Shown: positions 34,962-44,425 of the stretch, piece by piece | How positions within the stretch are numbered: position 1 is the stretch's first letter | How the letters are laid out: the number at the start of each line of letters is the position of its first letter | Source of the DNA: Thiospirochaeta perfilievii | Lineage (GTDB): Bacteria; Spirochaetota; Spirochaetia; DSM-2461 | Assembly: GCF_008329945.1 (NCBI RefSeq) | Contig: NZ_CP035807.1 | Coordinates: 2,108,001 to 2,172,000 of the forward strand | DNA length: 64,000 nucleotides | Direction of reading: 5' to 3' | Notes under the pieces: generated by a model | Databases searched by the model: none | Seen by the model: the letters and a program-made list of their open reading frames with translations, nothing else | Told to the model about the DNA's origin: nothing | Position numbers and translations under genes: made by a program

Positions 34962-35465
34962 CTGTATAATTTCATCTGCTATATCCAGGGGTTTATATTT
35001 CTTAAAACACTCTAAGTCATTTTGTTTCCAGATATTATTCCACTCTGGGTTTGGTTCTAAACCGTACTCTTCTTCATCCCTCTTTTGTCCCCGTTTTATA
35101 GACTCCTCTAAATTTGTATCTATCCATATTTTTTTTGTAAAATATTTTAATAACTCTGGCCTAAATAGCCCAACCCCTTCTACAATTATAGAGTCCTTAA
35201 AAGAGACTGTTGTTTTATTTATTATTCTATTTTCGTTCCAGCTAAAAACTCCATAGGTTAGAATTTTAAAGCCGTTGGAATAAGGCTTCAAAATCTCTTT
35301 CTCAAGTCTTTTGTAATCCATTATATTCCATAAATTATAATTAGTTAATTTTGTATCCTTACAAAAGCTATCCACACCAATTATTGGTGCCCCTAACTCT
35401 ATTGATAGCTTTTGGGCATAAGTTGATTTCCCTGATCCACCAAAGCCTGAAATTGCTATAAGCAT
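34956..35465 (-). CDS. Uridine kinase-like P-loop protein
   Basis: A 169-aa P-loop protein. Seen: Walker A in SGFGGSGKSTYAQKL (residues 6-20), GAPIIGVDSFCKDTKLTNYN (position of the uridine kinase DSFY segment), SIIVEGVGLFRPELL and KKIWIDTNLEESIKRGQKRDEEEYG (lid-like basic stretch). This resembles the uridine kinase/phosphoribulokinase group and AAA-type small kinases; the substrate is not certain. It overlaps the convergent pbpC end by 6 bases. Confidence 0.72.
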   Translation of the reverse strand: MLIAISGFGGSGKSTYAQKLSIELGAPIIGVDSFCKDTKLTNYNLWNIMDYKRLEKEILKPYSNGFKILTYGVFSWNENRIINKTTVSFKDSIIVEGVGLFRPELLKYFTKKIWIDTNLEESIKRGQKRDEEEYGLEPNPEWNNIWKQNDLECFKKYKPLDIADEIIQL

Positions 35466-35809
35466 TTTAAATCCCTCTATCTCATTTATTAAATTAGTTT
35501 AAAAATAACTTTTGTTTATAATGTTAAGCAGAATATTTTGAATAGAAAGAGTTTATCATATTTAGAAGTCAGTCTCTATAAAACAATTATTACTTTTTTA
35601 TTATTATCAGTCAAAATAGTGAAAATTACTATCAATATTTTTTGTTTTTTACAATTAAAGGTACAAATTTGTAGGACAACTAACTCCTTCATACATTTTT
35701 GTTATGTAATATTATTCAAATCTAGATCTAATGCTAATAATCCCTAGGAAGAGATGTTGGTATAGTTTTTGCAATAGTTTATGTATAAAACAATTTGATG
35801 GAGTAAAAT
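35466..35809. other. 344-nt AT-rich gap upstream of aapJ
   Basis: A promoter for aapJ is expected here; a candidate is given separately. The gap otherwise shows only AT-rich sequence. A short open frame (35538-35747) has no Shine-Dalgarno and no family resemblance. Confidence 0.5.
35757..35785 (+). promoter_or_regulatory. Candidate aapJ promoter
   Basis: TTGGTA (35757-35762) and TATGTA (35780-35785) are separated by 17 bp, about 25 nt before the aapJ ATG. The overlapping TATAAA at 35784 is an alternative -10 but has no -35 at a suitable distance. Confidence 0.35.
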
Positions 35810-36892
35810 ATGATTAAAAAAAAATTATTAGGGAGACTTTTAGCTATTTCTGCTATAAGTCTATTGTTATTAATGTCCTGTGGTTCTAATGAAGAGCAAA
35901 AAAGTGCTGGGGAAACACAAACTCCAACAACTACTAAAAAAACAACCCTTGAATTAGTGAAAGAGAGGGGAAAGGTTGTTGTCGGTGTAACTGCAGGAGT
36001 TCCTGGTTATTCTGCACCTGATAGTGATGGAAAGTGGCAAGGGTTCGATGTAGACCTTGGTAAGGCTATTGCTGCAGCAGTTTTAGGAGATGCTGAAGCT
36101 ATTGAGTGCAGACCTCTAAGTGCTAAAGAGAGATTTACAGCCCTTCAATCGGGTGAGATAGATGTTCTAAGTCGGGTAACTACATGGACAGCATCTAGGG
36201 ATACAGGTTTAGGTTTAAACTTTGCCGGTGTAAACTACTATGATGGCCAGGGATTTATGGTAGCTAAGGATTCTGGTATTACTTCTTTAGCAGATCTGGA
36301 TGGAGCAACAATAGCTGTCCAAGCTGGAACAACAACAGAACTAAACCTCTCTGACTATTTTAGAAAAAATGGTATGGACTTTGAACTTATTACATTTGAA
36401 AAAAATGATCAGGCTACAGCTGCATTGGAAGCTGGAAGGGCTGATGCTGTTACTAGTGACCAGTCCCAATTATACGCTTTAAGAACTAAATTTAAAAATC
36501 CAGAGAACTTTATTATGTTATCTGATGTTATTTCTAAGGAACCTTTAGGTCCTGTTGTAAGACAGGGAGATGACGAGTGGTTTAATATTGTAAAGTGGAC
36601 TCTTCTAGCCATGGTTAATGCCGAGGAGTATGGAATAACATCTGAAAATGTAGATGAGATGAAAGCTTCAAGTAGTAATCCTAGTGTTAAGAGGATTCTA
36701 AGTGTTGAAGGTGAAATATATAAAGGATTAAACCTAGAAGCAGACTGGGCATATAATATTATCAAGCAAGTAGGTAACTATGGAGAGAGTTTTGATAGAA
36801 CACTAGGTAGTGGATCTCCATTAAAAATTGATAGAGGATTAAATGCTCTATGGAATGATGGTGGGTTACAGTACGGTATCCCTATTAGATAA
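35810..36892 (+). CDS. aapJ: General amino acid ABC transporter, substrate-binding lipoprotein AapJ
   Basis: The binding protein of an AapJQMP-type importer, 360 aa. Seen: a lipoprotein signal ending LLLMSCGSN (Cys about residue 24), then the AapJ core LELVKERGKVVVGVTAGVPGYSAPDSDG, GFDVDLGKAIAAAVLGDA, EIDVLSRVTTWTASRDTGLGLNFAGVNYYDGQGFMV (the AapJ hallmark), ADAVTSDQSQLYALR and the terminal GLNALWNDGGLQYGIP. SD GGAG lies 8-9 nt before the ATG. It is followed by a terminator before the permease genes. Family knowledge: broad L-amino acid uptake, mainly polar amino acids. Confidence 0.94.
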   Translation: MIKKKLLGRLLAISAISLLLLMSCGSNEEQKSAGETQTPTTTKKTTLELVKERGKVVVGVTAGVPGYSAPDSDGKWQGFDVDLGKAIAAAVLGDAEAIECRPLSAKERFTALQSGEIDVLSRVTTWTASRDTGLGLNFAGVNYYDGQGFMVAKDSGITSLADLDGATIAVQAGTTTELNLSDYFRKNGMDFELITFEKNDQATAALEAGRADAVTSDQSQLYALRTKFKNPENFIMLSDVISKEPLGPVVRQGDDEWFNIVKWTLLAMVNAEEYGITSENVDEMKASSSNPSVKRILSVEGEIYKGLNLEADWAYNIIKQVGNYGESFDRTLGSGSPLKIDRGLNALWNDGGLQYGIPIR

Positions 36893-36907
36893 CTCTACCA
36901 CAGGTTA

Positions 36908-36942
36908 ACACCTCTAGTAGATAGAGGTGTTTTTTTATTTTT
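36908..36942 (+). terminator. Intrinsic terminator between aapJ and aapQ
   Basis: A perfect 9-bp stem, ACACCTCTA/TAGAGGTGT, with the 5-nt loop GTAGA is followed by a run of T bases from 36931. It is a textbook Rho-independent terminator placed inside the operon, so only part of the transcripts would continue into aapQMP. Confidence 0.9.
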
Positions 36943-36959
36943 ATACAGGAGTTTCACTT

Positions 36960-38129
36960 ATGAAGAAAATTAATTTAAGGAATCTTACACTTCAAAGCAG
37001 TATTATTGCAGTTCTTTTGGGGCTCTTTATTTTCTTTGGATTTACATATGTAAAAAATATTAATGAGAGAAATATCGGTATTGGATTTGGATTCCTAGAT
37101 GATACTGCAGGTTTTTCTATTAGCCAGACTTTAATAGATTATGAGGAGTCTGATAGTTTTGCAAGGACCTTTGTTGTTGGTCTTTTAAATACTTTGTTGG
37201 CATCATTTATAGGGATTATATTGGCTACAATTTTAGGTTTTTTTGTTGGTCTTCTAAGAATGTCAAAAAATAAACTTTTAAGTGGTGTTGCTAAGACCTA
37301 TGTAGAGTTTTTAAGAAATATACCACCTCTTCTACATGTTCTTTTTTGGTACCAAGTTGTTTTTTTAAATATTCTTCCACCATTTAAAGAGTCATTAATT
37401 ATAAAAAATTGGATATATATAAATGTTAGGGGAATAACTGTGCCTGCATTTATCCCTGGAGATAATGCCCCTACTTTTAACATACTATTTTTTCTTGGAC
37501 TATTCGGGATATTTTTTATTAGTAAAATTAAAAAGGATATGGTCTTAAGAGGTGTTCATAGAAGGTTGTGGCCGTGGACTTTGTTGGCTATTTTTACTCC
37601 TATTATCTATGCTTTAATAACATCTCCTTATAATATTGTTTTACCTGTTATTACAAAGTTCAAATTTTCATCTGGAATGACATTAAGACCTGAACTCTTC
37701 TCTGTAGTAGTAGCCCTTGGAACATATACTTCTACTTATATTTCGGAAATTGTTAGAAGTTCAATTGTGGCTGTTCCAAAGGGACAAATGGAGGCAGCTC
37801 AAAGTTTAGGATTTTCAGCTTGGGACAGACTAAGGCTTATTATTGTTCCTCAAGCAATGAGAACTATGATTCCGCCTGTAACAAATCAGTATCTTAATAT
37901 TATTAAAAATACATCCCTGGGAATGGCTGTAGCATATCCTGATCTTACATCAGTTTTTGCTGGTACTACACTTAATCAGACAGGACGTGCATTAGAAGTT
38001 ATGTCTTTAGTAATGGTTACTTATCTTGGAATCAGTTTAATTACATCTCTGTTAATGAACTGGTATAACAAATCAATTATTAATAAAAAGGGTGTAATGA
38101 TTAGCAAGGAGGAGATTCCCTATGATTAA
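36960..38129 (+). CDS. aapQ: General amino acid ABC transporter, permease AapQ
   Basis: A membrane permease of about 389 aa. Seen: the N-terminal LRNLTLQSSIIAVLLGLFIFFGF, FLDDTAGFSISQTLIDYEESDSFARTFVVGLLNT (the AapQ hallmark), IPPLLHVLFWYQVVFLNILPPF, and the coupling loop EIVRSSIVAVPKGQMEAAQSLGFSAWDRLRLIIVPQA (EAA motif). The ATG at 36960 has AGGAG at 8 nt; the longer reading from 36927 would begin inside the terminator. It overlaps aapM by 8 bases. Confidence 0.93.
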   Translation: MKKINLRNLTLQSSIIAVLLGLFIFFGFTYVKNINERNIGIGFGFLDDTAGFSISQTLIDYEESDSFARTFVVGLLNTLLASFIGIILATILGFFVGLLRMSKNKLLSGVAKTYVEFLRNIPPLLHVLFWYQVVFLNILPPFKESLIIKNWIYINVRGITVPAFIPGDNAPTFNILFFLGLFGIFFISKIKKDMVLRGVHRRLWPWTLLAIFTPIIYALITSPYNIVLPVITKFKFSSGMTLRPELFSVVVALGTYTSTYISEIVRSSIVAVPKGQMEAAQSLGFSAWDRLRLIIVPQAMRTMIPPVTNQYLNIIKNTSLGMAVAYPDLTSVFAGTTLNQTGRALEVMSLVMVTYLGISLITSLLMNWYNKSIINKKGVMISKEEIPYD

Positions 38130-39174
38130 AAAAATAAAGGATGATTATTTTAACTCTCCGCTGAACTCTATTTTAACTTTATTAGCTCTATATGTGGTAG
38201 TACGGTTTGGAATATGGTTTCTAAACTGGGCAGTATTAGATGCGGTTTGGGTTGGAGATAGTAGGGATGTTGCCACTGGTGAGGGTGCTACCTGGGCTTT
38301 TATTGTAAATAAAATACGTTTTTTTATGTTTGGATTTTTTCCTAAAAAGGAGATCTGGAGAATTTTAGTTGCAGTGGTACTAATTATTTTTACAATGATC
38401 CCATATTTTATTAAAAGTATAAAACATAAGGTCTTTATATTAGTTGGACAGATGATTCTATGGCCAGTTATTATTGGATTCTTTCTCTCAGGAGGCTTAT
38501 TACTAGAGAAGGTTTCAACCAATGATTGGGGAGGACTTACACTGACTCTGATATTATCCCTGTTAGGTCTTTTATACTCCTTCCCTATAGGTGTTATTTT
38601 AGCACTCTCTAGAAGAAGTGAACTCCCTGTAATTCGTGGATTATCTATAGCATACATTGAGTTCTTTAGGGGAATACCCCTAATAACTATACTTTTTATG
38701 TCATCTGTGGTTGTTCCGTTTTTTTTACCTTCAGGTGTTACTATTGATAAAATTGTAAGGGTTGTAATAGGGATGACATTTTTTCAATCCGCATATTTAG
38801 CAGAGGTAATTAGGGGAGGTTTACAAGCTATTCCTAAGGGCCAGTATGAGGCAGCTGAGTCATTAGGGTTTAGGTTTAATTTGCAATCCTACTTAATTAT
38901 ATTACCCCAAGTTTTTAAAATTACTATATCAAATATTGGTGGAATCTCGATTTCATTTATTAAAGATACAACCCTTGTTCTTATAATTGGGATGTTTGAT
39001 CTTTTAGGAATTGTTAACCCTTTAGCTAGTGATAGTAATTGGCTTGGAATGGAACCAGAGGGGTTAATCTTTGCTGGGATTGTATACTGGGTTATCTGCT
39101 ACTGGGTATCGCGAATAACAGACAAAGCAGAAGAAAAGTTAAATAGACTACCTATTTCAGGAGAAAAAAAATGA
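38122..39174 (+). CDS. aapM: General amino acid ABC transporter, permease AapM
   Basis: The second permease of the Aap importer, 350 aa. Seen: several helices, the loop block [41 protein letters not shown] (AapM/HisM type), and the EAA-type loop [23 protein letters not shown] followed by [15 protein letters not shown]. It overlaps aapQ by 8 bases and aapP by 4. It acts in the inner membrane with AapQ and AapP. Confidence 0.93.
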   Translation: MIKKIKDDYFNSPLNSILTLLALYVVVRFGIWFLNWAVLDAVWVGDSRDVATGEGATWAFIVNKIRFFMFGFFPKKEIWRILVAVVLIIFTMIPYFIKSIKHKVFILVGQMILWPVIIGFFLSGGLLLEKVSTNDWGGLTLTLILSLLGLLYSFPIGVILALSRRSELPVIRGLSIAYIEFFRGIPLITILFMSSVVVPFFLPSGVTIDKIVRVVIGMTFFQSAYLAEVIRGGLQAIPKGQYEAAESLGFRFNLQSYLIILPQVFKITISNIGGISISFIKDTTLVLIIGMFDLLGIVNPLASDSNWLGMEPEGLIFAGIVYWVICYWVSRITDKAEEKLNRLPISGEKK

Positions 39175-39962
39175 TAGAAACTAAAGATAAGCCAGAACTT
39201 ACTGGTTCTGAAATAAATGGAGAAGAGTGTATTATTACCATTGATAAGGTCAATAAGTGGTATGGAGACTTTCATGTCCTAAAGGATGTGGATCTTGAAG
39301 TTTTTGCAGGTGAGAAGATTGTTGTTTGTGGACCATCTGGATCTGGTAAATCCACACTTATACGATGTATAAATCACTTAGAGAAGCATCAAAAAGGTAG
39401 TATTAATGTTATGGGTCATGAGTTAACAAATGATATTAAGGATATATCAGTTATTAGACAGGAAGTTGGGATGTGTTTTCAAAGCTTTAATCTGTTTCCC
39501 CATCTCTCTATCTTAGATAATCTTACCCTTGCTCCTATTTGGGTTAGAAAGATGTCTAAAAAGGATGCGGAAAAAATTGCATGGAAATACCTTAAAAGGG
39601 TTAATATTGCTGAGCATGCTCATAAATTTCCAGCACAACTATCTGGTGGACAGCAACAACGTGCAGCTATTGCTAGAAGTCTATGTATGCAGCCTAAGAT
39701 TATGTTATTTGATGAACCTACTTCTGCTCTAGACCCAGAGATGGTTAATGAAGTTTTAGATGTTATGGTATCCCTTGCAGAGGAGGGAATGACAATGATT
39801 GTTGTAACCCATGAAATGGGTTTTGCTAGAAGGGTTGCTGATCATGTAATTTTTATGGATGAAGGGCGAATAGTGGAAAGACAGGTTCCAGAGAAGTTTT
39901 TTAAAAACCCTGAGAACGAGAGAACCATAGAGTTTTTAAAACAGATCCATGCAATATCATAG
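39171..39962 (+). CDS. aapP: General amino acid ABC transporter, ATP-binding protein AapP
   Basis: The ATPase of the Aap importer, 263 aa, of the GlnQ/HisP polar amino acid class. Seen: [19 protein letters not shown], Walker [19 protein letters not shown] (about residues 54-71), Q-loop [13 protein letters not shown], signature [15 protein letters not shown], Walker [16 protein letters not shown] and H-loop [10 protein letters not shown]. All catalytic parts are present. It is the last gene of the operon and is followed by a hairpin (39974-40002). Confidence 0.95.
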   Translation: MIETKDKPELTGSEINGEECIITIDKVNKWYGDFHVLKDVDLEVFAGEKIVVCGPSGSGKSTLIRCINHLEKHQKGSINVMGHELTNDIKDISVIRQEVGMCFQSFNLFPHLSILDNLTLAPIWVRKMSKKDAEKIAWKYLKRVNIAEHAHKFPAQLSGGQQQRAAIARSLCMQPKIMLFDEPTSALDPEMVNEVLDVMVSLAEEGMTMIVVTHEMGFARRVADHVIFMDEGRIVERQVPEKFFKNPENERTIEFLKQIHAIS

Positions 39963-39973
39963 GATTTATTATG

Positions 39974-40002
39974 GCTATAGGTTAGTAATACTAACCTATA
40001 GC
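39974..40002. terminator. Strong hairpin between aapP and the HI0933 gene
   Basis: GCTATAGGTTAGT and its perfect complement form a 13-bp stem with a 3-nt loop in the convergent gap, overlapping the stop of the minus-strand gene. It probably ends both transcripts, although T-tracts are poor. Confidence 0.65.
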
Positions 40003-41229
40003 TTCAACCTCTTTATTTAGTTTATCAGAAATTAACTTTGCAGTAGAAAATGCTGCTTGGATATTATATCCCCCAGTATCTCCATCAATATCTATAATCT
40101 CTCCAGCAAAATAAAGACCGGGTATTAGTTTAGATTCCATGGTTGTTCTATTAATCTCTTGAGTATCAACACCTCCAGAAGTTACCATTGCTGCATTAAA
40201 ATCCATTTTAGTTTTAACTTTGAATAAGAAACTAAGTAGGGTATCTATTATTCTATTTTTCACTTTTTTATTTAGTGATTTTATTGTATGGTTCCCATCT
40301 AGGCTAAGGAACTCTATTAAAAGATCACCCATAGAAGATGTTATACCTAAGGATTTTAAAAACTTTTTAATAGTTACAGGGTTTGATTCATTTATAAGGT
40401 TTAAAATCTCACTTCTTTTTTCTTCTCTATTTTCACATGGGATAAGAGTTAACTTTAATAAATCACCATCCCTAATAACCCTTGAATTATTTAAAATCCC
40501 TGGTCCTGATAGACCCTTATGGGTAAATAGAACATCTCCATTGGCTGTATGGTATCTTTTATTCTCTCCATCTCTGTAGAATTCAATAAATGAGTTTTTA
40601 ATTGAAGTACCACTTATAGTTTTGAATTTATAATTCTCAATATATAAGCCTGTAAGAGCTGGTTCTGGCTTAATAATCCTATGACCTAATAATTTAATTA
40701 TGTTATATGATGAACCATCAGATCCTGTTTTAGGGAATGATTTACCCCCAGTAGTAAAAACCAATTTTTTGCAGTAGATTGGTTCGTTATCTGTATATAT
40801 TTTAAAACCACTATCCAACTTCTCAACACTATTTACTTTTAAATTGTATCGGATTTTACATCCATTTTCTGTGAGTTTTTTATATAGGATATCTATTACA
40901 GATTGGGCTCTTAAGCTTTTAGGAAAGACCTTTCCATCTTCCCTGATGACTATATCTAATCCTGCCTTTTCTAACCACTGCCTTGTATTCTCTGTAGATA
41001 AGTTTAATATTGCAGGTTTTAGGAAGTTACACTTCTTTTTATCTCCAAACCTTTTAATAAACTCCTGTGTATCATCCATATTAGTAATGTTACACATTCC
41101 TCCACCGGTTATTAGGATTTTTTGTCCTAATTTTTTTGTTCCTTCAATTAGGAGGTTATTATCTCCTTTAAGGTTTGCCGCTAAAAAAAGTCCTGCAGCA
41201 CCACCACCTATTATTACTGTATTGTTCAA
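39991..41229 (-). CDS. HI0933/YhiN family FAD-dependent oxidoreductase
   Basis: A 412-aa flavoprotein. Seen: NTVIIGGGAAGLFLAANL at the start (dinucleotide site), KLGQKILITGGGMCNITN (the HI0933 hallmark), LVFTTGGKSFPKTGSDGSSY, FTHKGLSGPGILNNSR and the C-terminal ATPase-like YFAGEIIDIDGDTGGYNIQAAFSTA. The family's reaction is not established. It lies directly downstream of argA (1-base gap), so the two are probably cotranscribed; the functional link is unknown. Confidence 0.88.
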   Translation of the reverse strand: MNNTVIIGGGAAGLFLAANLKGDNNLLIEGTKKLGQKILITGGGMCNITNMDDTQEFIKRFGDKKKCNFLKPAILNLSTENTRQWLEKAGLDIVIREDGKVFPKSLRAQSVIDILYKKLTENGCKIRYNLKVNSVEKLDSGFKIYTDNEPIYCKKLVFTTGGKSFPKTGSDGSSYNIIKLLGHRIIKPEPALTGLYIENYKFKTISGTSIKNSFIEFYRDGENKRYHTANGDVLFTHKGLSGPGILNNSRVIRDGDLLKLTLIPCENREEKRSEILNLINESNPVTIKKFLKSLGITSSMGDLLIEFLSLDGNHTIKSLNKKVKNRIIDTLLSFLFKVKTKMDFNAAMVTSGGVDTQEINRTTMESKLIPGLYFAGEIIDIDGDTGGYNIQAAFSTAKLISDKLNKEVEAIG

Positions 41230-41230
41230 A

Positions 41231-42484
41231 TTAAACCTTTTTAATATATATTCTAGAATTTCTTTCTAGGTTATATTTCTCTTTTTTCCAAATAGGGAGA
41301 TCATCGATATTTCCTTTCTTAAAACCTATAGATTCAAACCAATCTGATGTTTTTGTAGTTAATACAAATATCATTTTTGCGTTCCTCTCTTCTCCTCTAC
41401 TAAGAAGGTAGTCCACTATAGCCTTACCTGAACCATTTGTTTTAGAGGATAAATCTGTCGCAAGAGCTGCGATCTCTCCAAATCCATCCTCTTTAAGATG
41501 TAGTGCTCCACAGGCATGTATCTTATTATCTATTTCATATACTACAAAGTCATGTAAACACTCTTCCATCTGTTCTTTGGTTCTACTTAATAAAATACCA
41601 TCTTCAATATATGGCTTCATTATTTTTAAAACATCAGGGATATCATCATTAATCATTGGTCTTATCTGTTCGTATGCATTAGAGTGGATCATTGTTCCCT
41701 CTCCAGTATTGGAGAAGATCTCTTTTAATATAATACCTTCAACCCTTCCATCTATTATATGTACTCTTGTAACTCCGTTCTCACAGGCATTTACACCCAG
41801 TTCAACTAATCCCTGGGCATATCCTCTATATTGTTTGGCCTCTTTTAGGGACATTTGGCTAACACCACCTAATTTATCATGTTCTCCAATAAAGAAAAGT
41901 TTACTTGAACCAAGGGTTATACTTATTGAGGATGCTAGATCTCTGCTACTTATATTGTATGGCTTTCCTAAACTATTCCATCCTATACATGGAAATATTG
42001 GAACTAAATCATCATTAATAACTTTGAAGAGGGGATCTCTGTATATTTTATCTACAACACCAGTCTCCTGGTAGTCTATACCCTTAATTACTCCCTTTCC
42101 TCTTGCGTGGACCCAATTCCCTATTACTGCAGGGATTTTTGACCGACTAAGGGATGTCATTATACTATTTGCTACATCAAAGGCTGCCATTTTTATAAAT
42201 GGGATAGTCTCAGAAGTTGAGATCCTAATTCCGTCTATAGAGTTTGTTTGTACATTGTACTGCTTTAGAATTCTATCAATATGGTCATGGGCTCCAGGTA
42301 CAATTACAATATTAATCCCTGACTCTTTAAGCATTGCAAGATCTTTAATAAGACTGTGGAAATTTTCTCCTTCTATAATACTATTTTCAATCTGAAATAC
42401 AAATGTTTGGTTTTTAAACCTTCTTGTATAGAAAAAAACTTCCCGTATTAGGTCTACGCTCTCTCTTAATTTATCTCTTTTCAT
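41231..42484 (-). CDS. argA: N-acetylglutamate synthase (amino acid kinase-GNAT fusion)
   Basis: A 417-aa protein with an N-terminal amino-acid-kinase-like domain (FQIENSIIEGENFHSLIKDLAMLKESGINIVIVPGAHDHIDRIL, GVVDKIYRDPLFKVINDDLVPIFPCIGWN, the DLASSISI segment near 185) and a C-terminal GNAT domain (about 285-417) with IKACGALHLKEDGFGEIAALATD-like stretches (here ACGALHLKEDGFGEIAALATD, DLSSKTNGSGKAIVDYLLSRG). This order and length is that of ArgA, the first enzyme of arginine synthesis. The window also holds argJ (61449-62732), which can recycle acetyl groups; both being present is common. Confidence 0.9.
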   Translation of the reverse strand: MKRDKLRESVDLIREVFFYTRRFKNQTFVFQIENSIIEGENFHSLIKDLAMLKESGINIVIVPGAHDHIDRILKQYNVQTNSIDGIRISTSETIPFIKMAAFDVANSIMTSLSRSKIPAVIGNWVHARGKGVIKGIDYQETGVVDKIYRDPLFKVINDDLVPIFPCIGWNSLGKPYNISSRDLASSISITLGSSKLFFIGEHDKLGGVSQMSLKEAKQYRGYAQGLVELGVNACENGVTRVHIIDGRVEGIILKEIFSNTGEGTMIHSNAYEQIRPMINDDIPDVLKIMKPYIEDGILLSRTKEQMEECLHDFVVYEIDNKIHACGALHLKEDGFGEIAALATDLSSKTNGSGKAIVDYLLSRGEERNAKMIFVLTTKTSDWFESIGFKKGNIDDLPIWKKEKYNLERNSRIYIKKV

Positions 42485-42507
42485 ATTTTCCTCAAAGAAA
42501 TTATCTT

Positions 42508-43758
42508 TTAATACTGGATTTTAGTAAAGTAACTATTTATCATATCATCTTCAAACTCTTTGTTGTCTTTATACTCTCTATTAAAAACATCCATCCATAG
42601 GTTTTTATCCTCCATGCACATGTAGAAAAATACTTCTTTATGCCAGGGTTTAAAAGATTTATACAGGGTGGAAAACATTTTCTTTTTTATATCATAGGTA
42701 TAAGATTGTTTCCCTTCTGCATCCTCTAAAGGGATCTGTAGTATTTTTGTCCTAAAGTCCCTCTCTCTTATCTGTTTTATCACGGGTTTTATAAAAGTTA
42801 ATGTCCCAATTGATATAAGTGCTGTTCTTTTAGGATCAAACATCTCTATTATATTGTTTGCCAACTCTTTATATTCATCTTCCCATCCTTTGTAGTAGAC
42901 CATGGGGTGGAAGTGGAAACCAATTAATACACCTTTTTCTTGTACTTCTTTTGCAGAAATTAACCTCTCCTCTAACGTTGCGGTTAAATGTTCTTCATTT
43001 TGAATAATAGTTGTTGTATTTAGGGACCAGGTACATATTATATTGGGAGGTACATCATTTTCTAATATATAATCAATATTTGAAGATTTAGTTTTTAACT
43101 CAAGTATTACATTTTTATTTTTTTTAGCAAAATCAAAGAGTAGTTTTAAGTTGTTTTCCCTGTTTCCCCACATTAATGAGTCGGATGATTGACCTGTTCC
43201 TATATGATATCTTTTTTTAGGGTCTAACTCTATTTTTTCTAGCTTCTCTTCTAATTTTTTCTCAAAAAGAACTTTACCTCCCTTATAAAATGATTGGATA
43301 GTACAGTAACTACAATCAAAACCACAATTAATTACAGAGTCTAGTGTTTTTAAGTTACAACAACGGGTTTTCTCTGATGCTACAGGACAATCTCCAAGGA
43401 TTGTTCTATCCTCATTTATATCCTCAAACTTTATATCATCTTTTTTAAAGTCTGATTTTGGTTTAAAACCTTTATAATCTGTTGGTTCTAGTTTTAGTCT
43501 GTTCCAAGACTTTTTAATCTGCCCCATAATGTAGGTTTTAAGTTCCTTATTTTTTAGTTTAGAATCTGATACATCTGGCCATATAGTTTTTAGATTTCCC
43601 TCATCCCATGCCTCTAAGTCCAGTGTAATATCAATTAACTGTTTAATATCTTGATAAGAGAGTAGGTAGTCTGTAGAAACTCTCTCTATAAATTTTTTCT
43701 CTTCTGGTAAAACTCTCTGCCAGCTTTTGTTACTCTCAAATTGCCCAATCTTGCTCAT
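42508..43758 (-). CDS. Spore photoproduct lyase family (SplB-like) radical SAM protein
   Basis: A 416-aa radical SAM protein. The cluster motif is C145, C149 and C152 in INCGFDCSYCTIQSFY (CX3CX2C). The C-terminal part shows KTKSSNIDYIL, CTWSLNTTTIIQNEEHLTATLEERLISA and GFHFHPMVYYKGWEDEYKELA, which match COG1533/SplB blocks. Classic SplB repairs spore photoproduct (5-thyminyl-5,6-dihydrothymine) in spore formers; here the host is not expected to sporulate, so the role may be another DNA or nucleotide repair reaction. The long N-terminal region (about residues 1-120) is not part of the core. It is 23 nt upstream of argA on the same strand. Confidence 0.78.
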   Translation of the reverse strand: MSKIGQFESNKSWQRVLPEEKKFIERVSTDYLLSYQDIKQLIDITLDLEAWDEGNLKTIWPDVSDSKLKNKELKTYIMGQIKKSWNRLKLEPTDYKGFKPKSDFKKDDIKFEDINEDRTILGDCPVASEKTRCCNLKTLDSVINCGFDCSYCTIQSFYKGGKVLFEKKLEEKLEKIELDPKKRYHIGTGQSSDSLMWGNRENNLKLLFDFAKKNKNVILELKTKSSNIDYILENDVPPNIICTWSLNTTTIIQNEEHLTATLEERLISAKEVQEKGVLIGFHFHPMVYYKGWEDEYKELANNIIEMFDPKRTALISIGTLTFIKPVIKQIRERDFRTKILQIPLEDAEGKQSYTYDIKKKMFSTLYKSFKPWHKEVFFYMCMEDKNLWMDVFNREYKDNKEFEDDMINSYFTKIQY

Positions 43759-43812
43759 AAGTAAATTATAGATTTATTTAGTATTCTTTTCTATCAGTTC
43801 AACACTTAGCAA

Positions 43813-44334
43813 TCAATTATATAATGTTAACAACTTTTTAAGCTTGGGTTTTATTATTAAGATTCCTAGTATTGAAGTACCCCATAAAAGATAAAATGGT
43901 GTAAGGGTCTGTGTTGTAAGAGCTAATACTAGGCCAAAGAGTGCGGGGATATGAACCAAACCAATAGATACTGTATATATTGAGAAAATTGTAGAGAGAT
44001 TAATACTTATATTTGTCTCACTATTTGTTATTATTATATCTTCTCTCTTATTTAGGCTATTAAATAGTTTAGAAATTTTAGTATTTGAGAAGTGAACATC
44101 ATTAAAAATTTTATTATGTAGAATACAGCCAAAAACCAAGGATATTCCGCTTATAGTTGCGTAGATAATAAATATTTCACTACTTAATATCTCTCTATCT
44201 ATTTCTAGGGATAGTCCTATAGATTGATTTACCATATGTAGATATATAATGTAAGGAATAATTGTTCCTCCCCAAATAATAAAAAATAATAGTTCGAACT
44301 TTTTAATCTCTCTTTTATCTTTATCGTTAAACAT
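43813..44334 (-). CDS. Four-helix membrane protein, unknown function
   Basis: A 173-aa protein with four hydrophobic segments (about residues 12-32, 48-66, 112-130 and 137-155) and short basic termini. No family was recognised. A GAGGAG lies before the ATG, so translation is likely. Upstream is a long hairpin element (44360-44416). Confidence 0.65.
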   Translation of the reverse strand: MFNDKDKREIKKFELLFFIIWGGTIIPYIIYLHMVNQSIGLSLEIDREILSSEIFIIYATISGISLVFGCILHNKIFNDVHFSNTKISKLFNSLNKREDIIITNSETNISINLSTIFSIYTVSIGLVHIPALFGLVLALTTQTLTPFYLLWGTSILGILIIKPKLKKLLTLYN

Positions 44335-44359
44335 TATACTCTACTCCTCTTGAATATAT

Positions 44360-44425
44360 TTTGAAAGATGCTACCCGTTTACCTCATTTATAGATATAAT
44401 TTAGTCATCTTTCAAACTTTTTTTT
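44360..44425. terminator. Orphan hairpin with T-tract in a divergent gap
   Basis: TTTGAAAGATG (44360-44370) pairs perfectly with CATCTTTCAAA (44406-44416), an 11-bp stem with a 35-nt loop, followed on the plus strand by eight T bases (44418-44425). It has the form of an intrinsic terminator, but no plus-strand gene lies upstream. On the other strand it sits in the 5' leader of the gene at 43813-44334. It may end a short RNA or a leader of the antiporter gene. Confidence 0.5.

Noticed and set aside
38145-38657. Minus-strand frame opposite aapM
   Set aside because: Shadow of aapM; no Shine-Dalgarno and low-complexity composition.
41577-42074. Open frame opposite argA
   Set aside because: Antisense to a conserved gene with no ribosome-binding site or recognised motif; AT-rich coding regions often leave such frames open.
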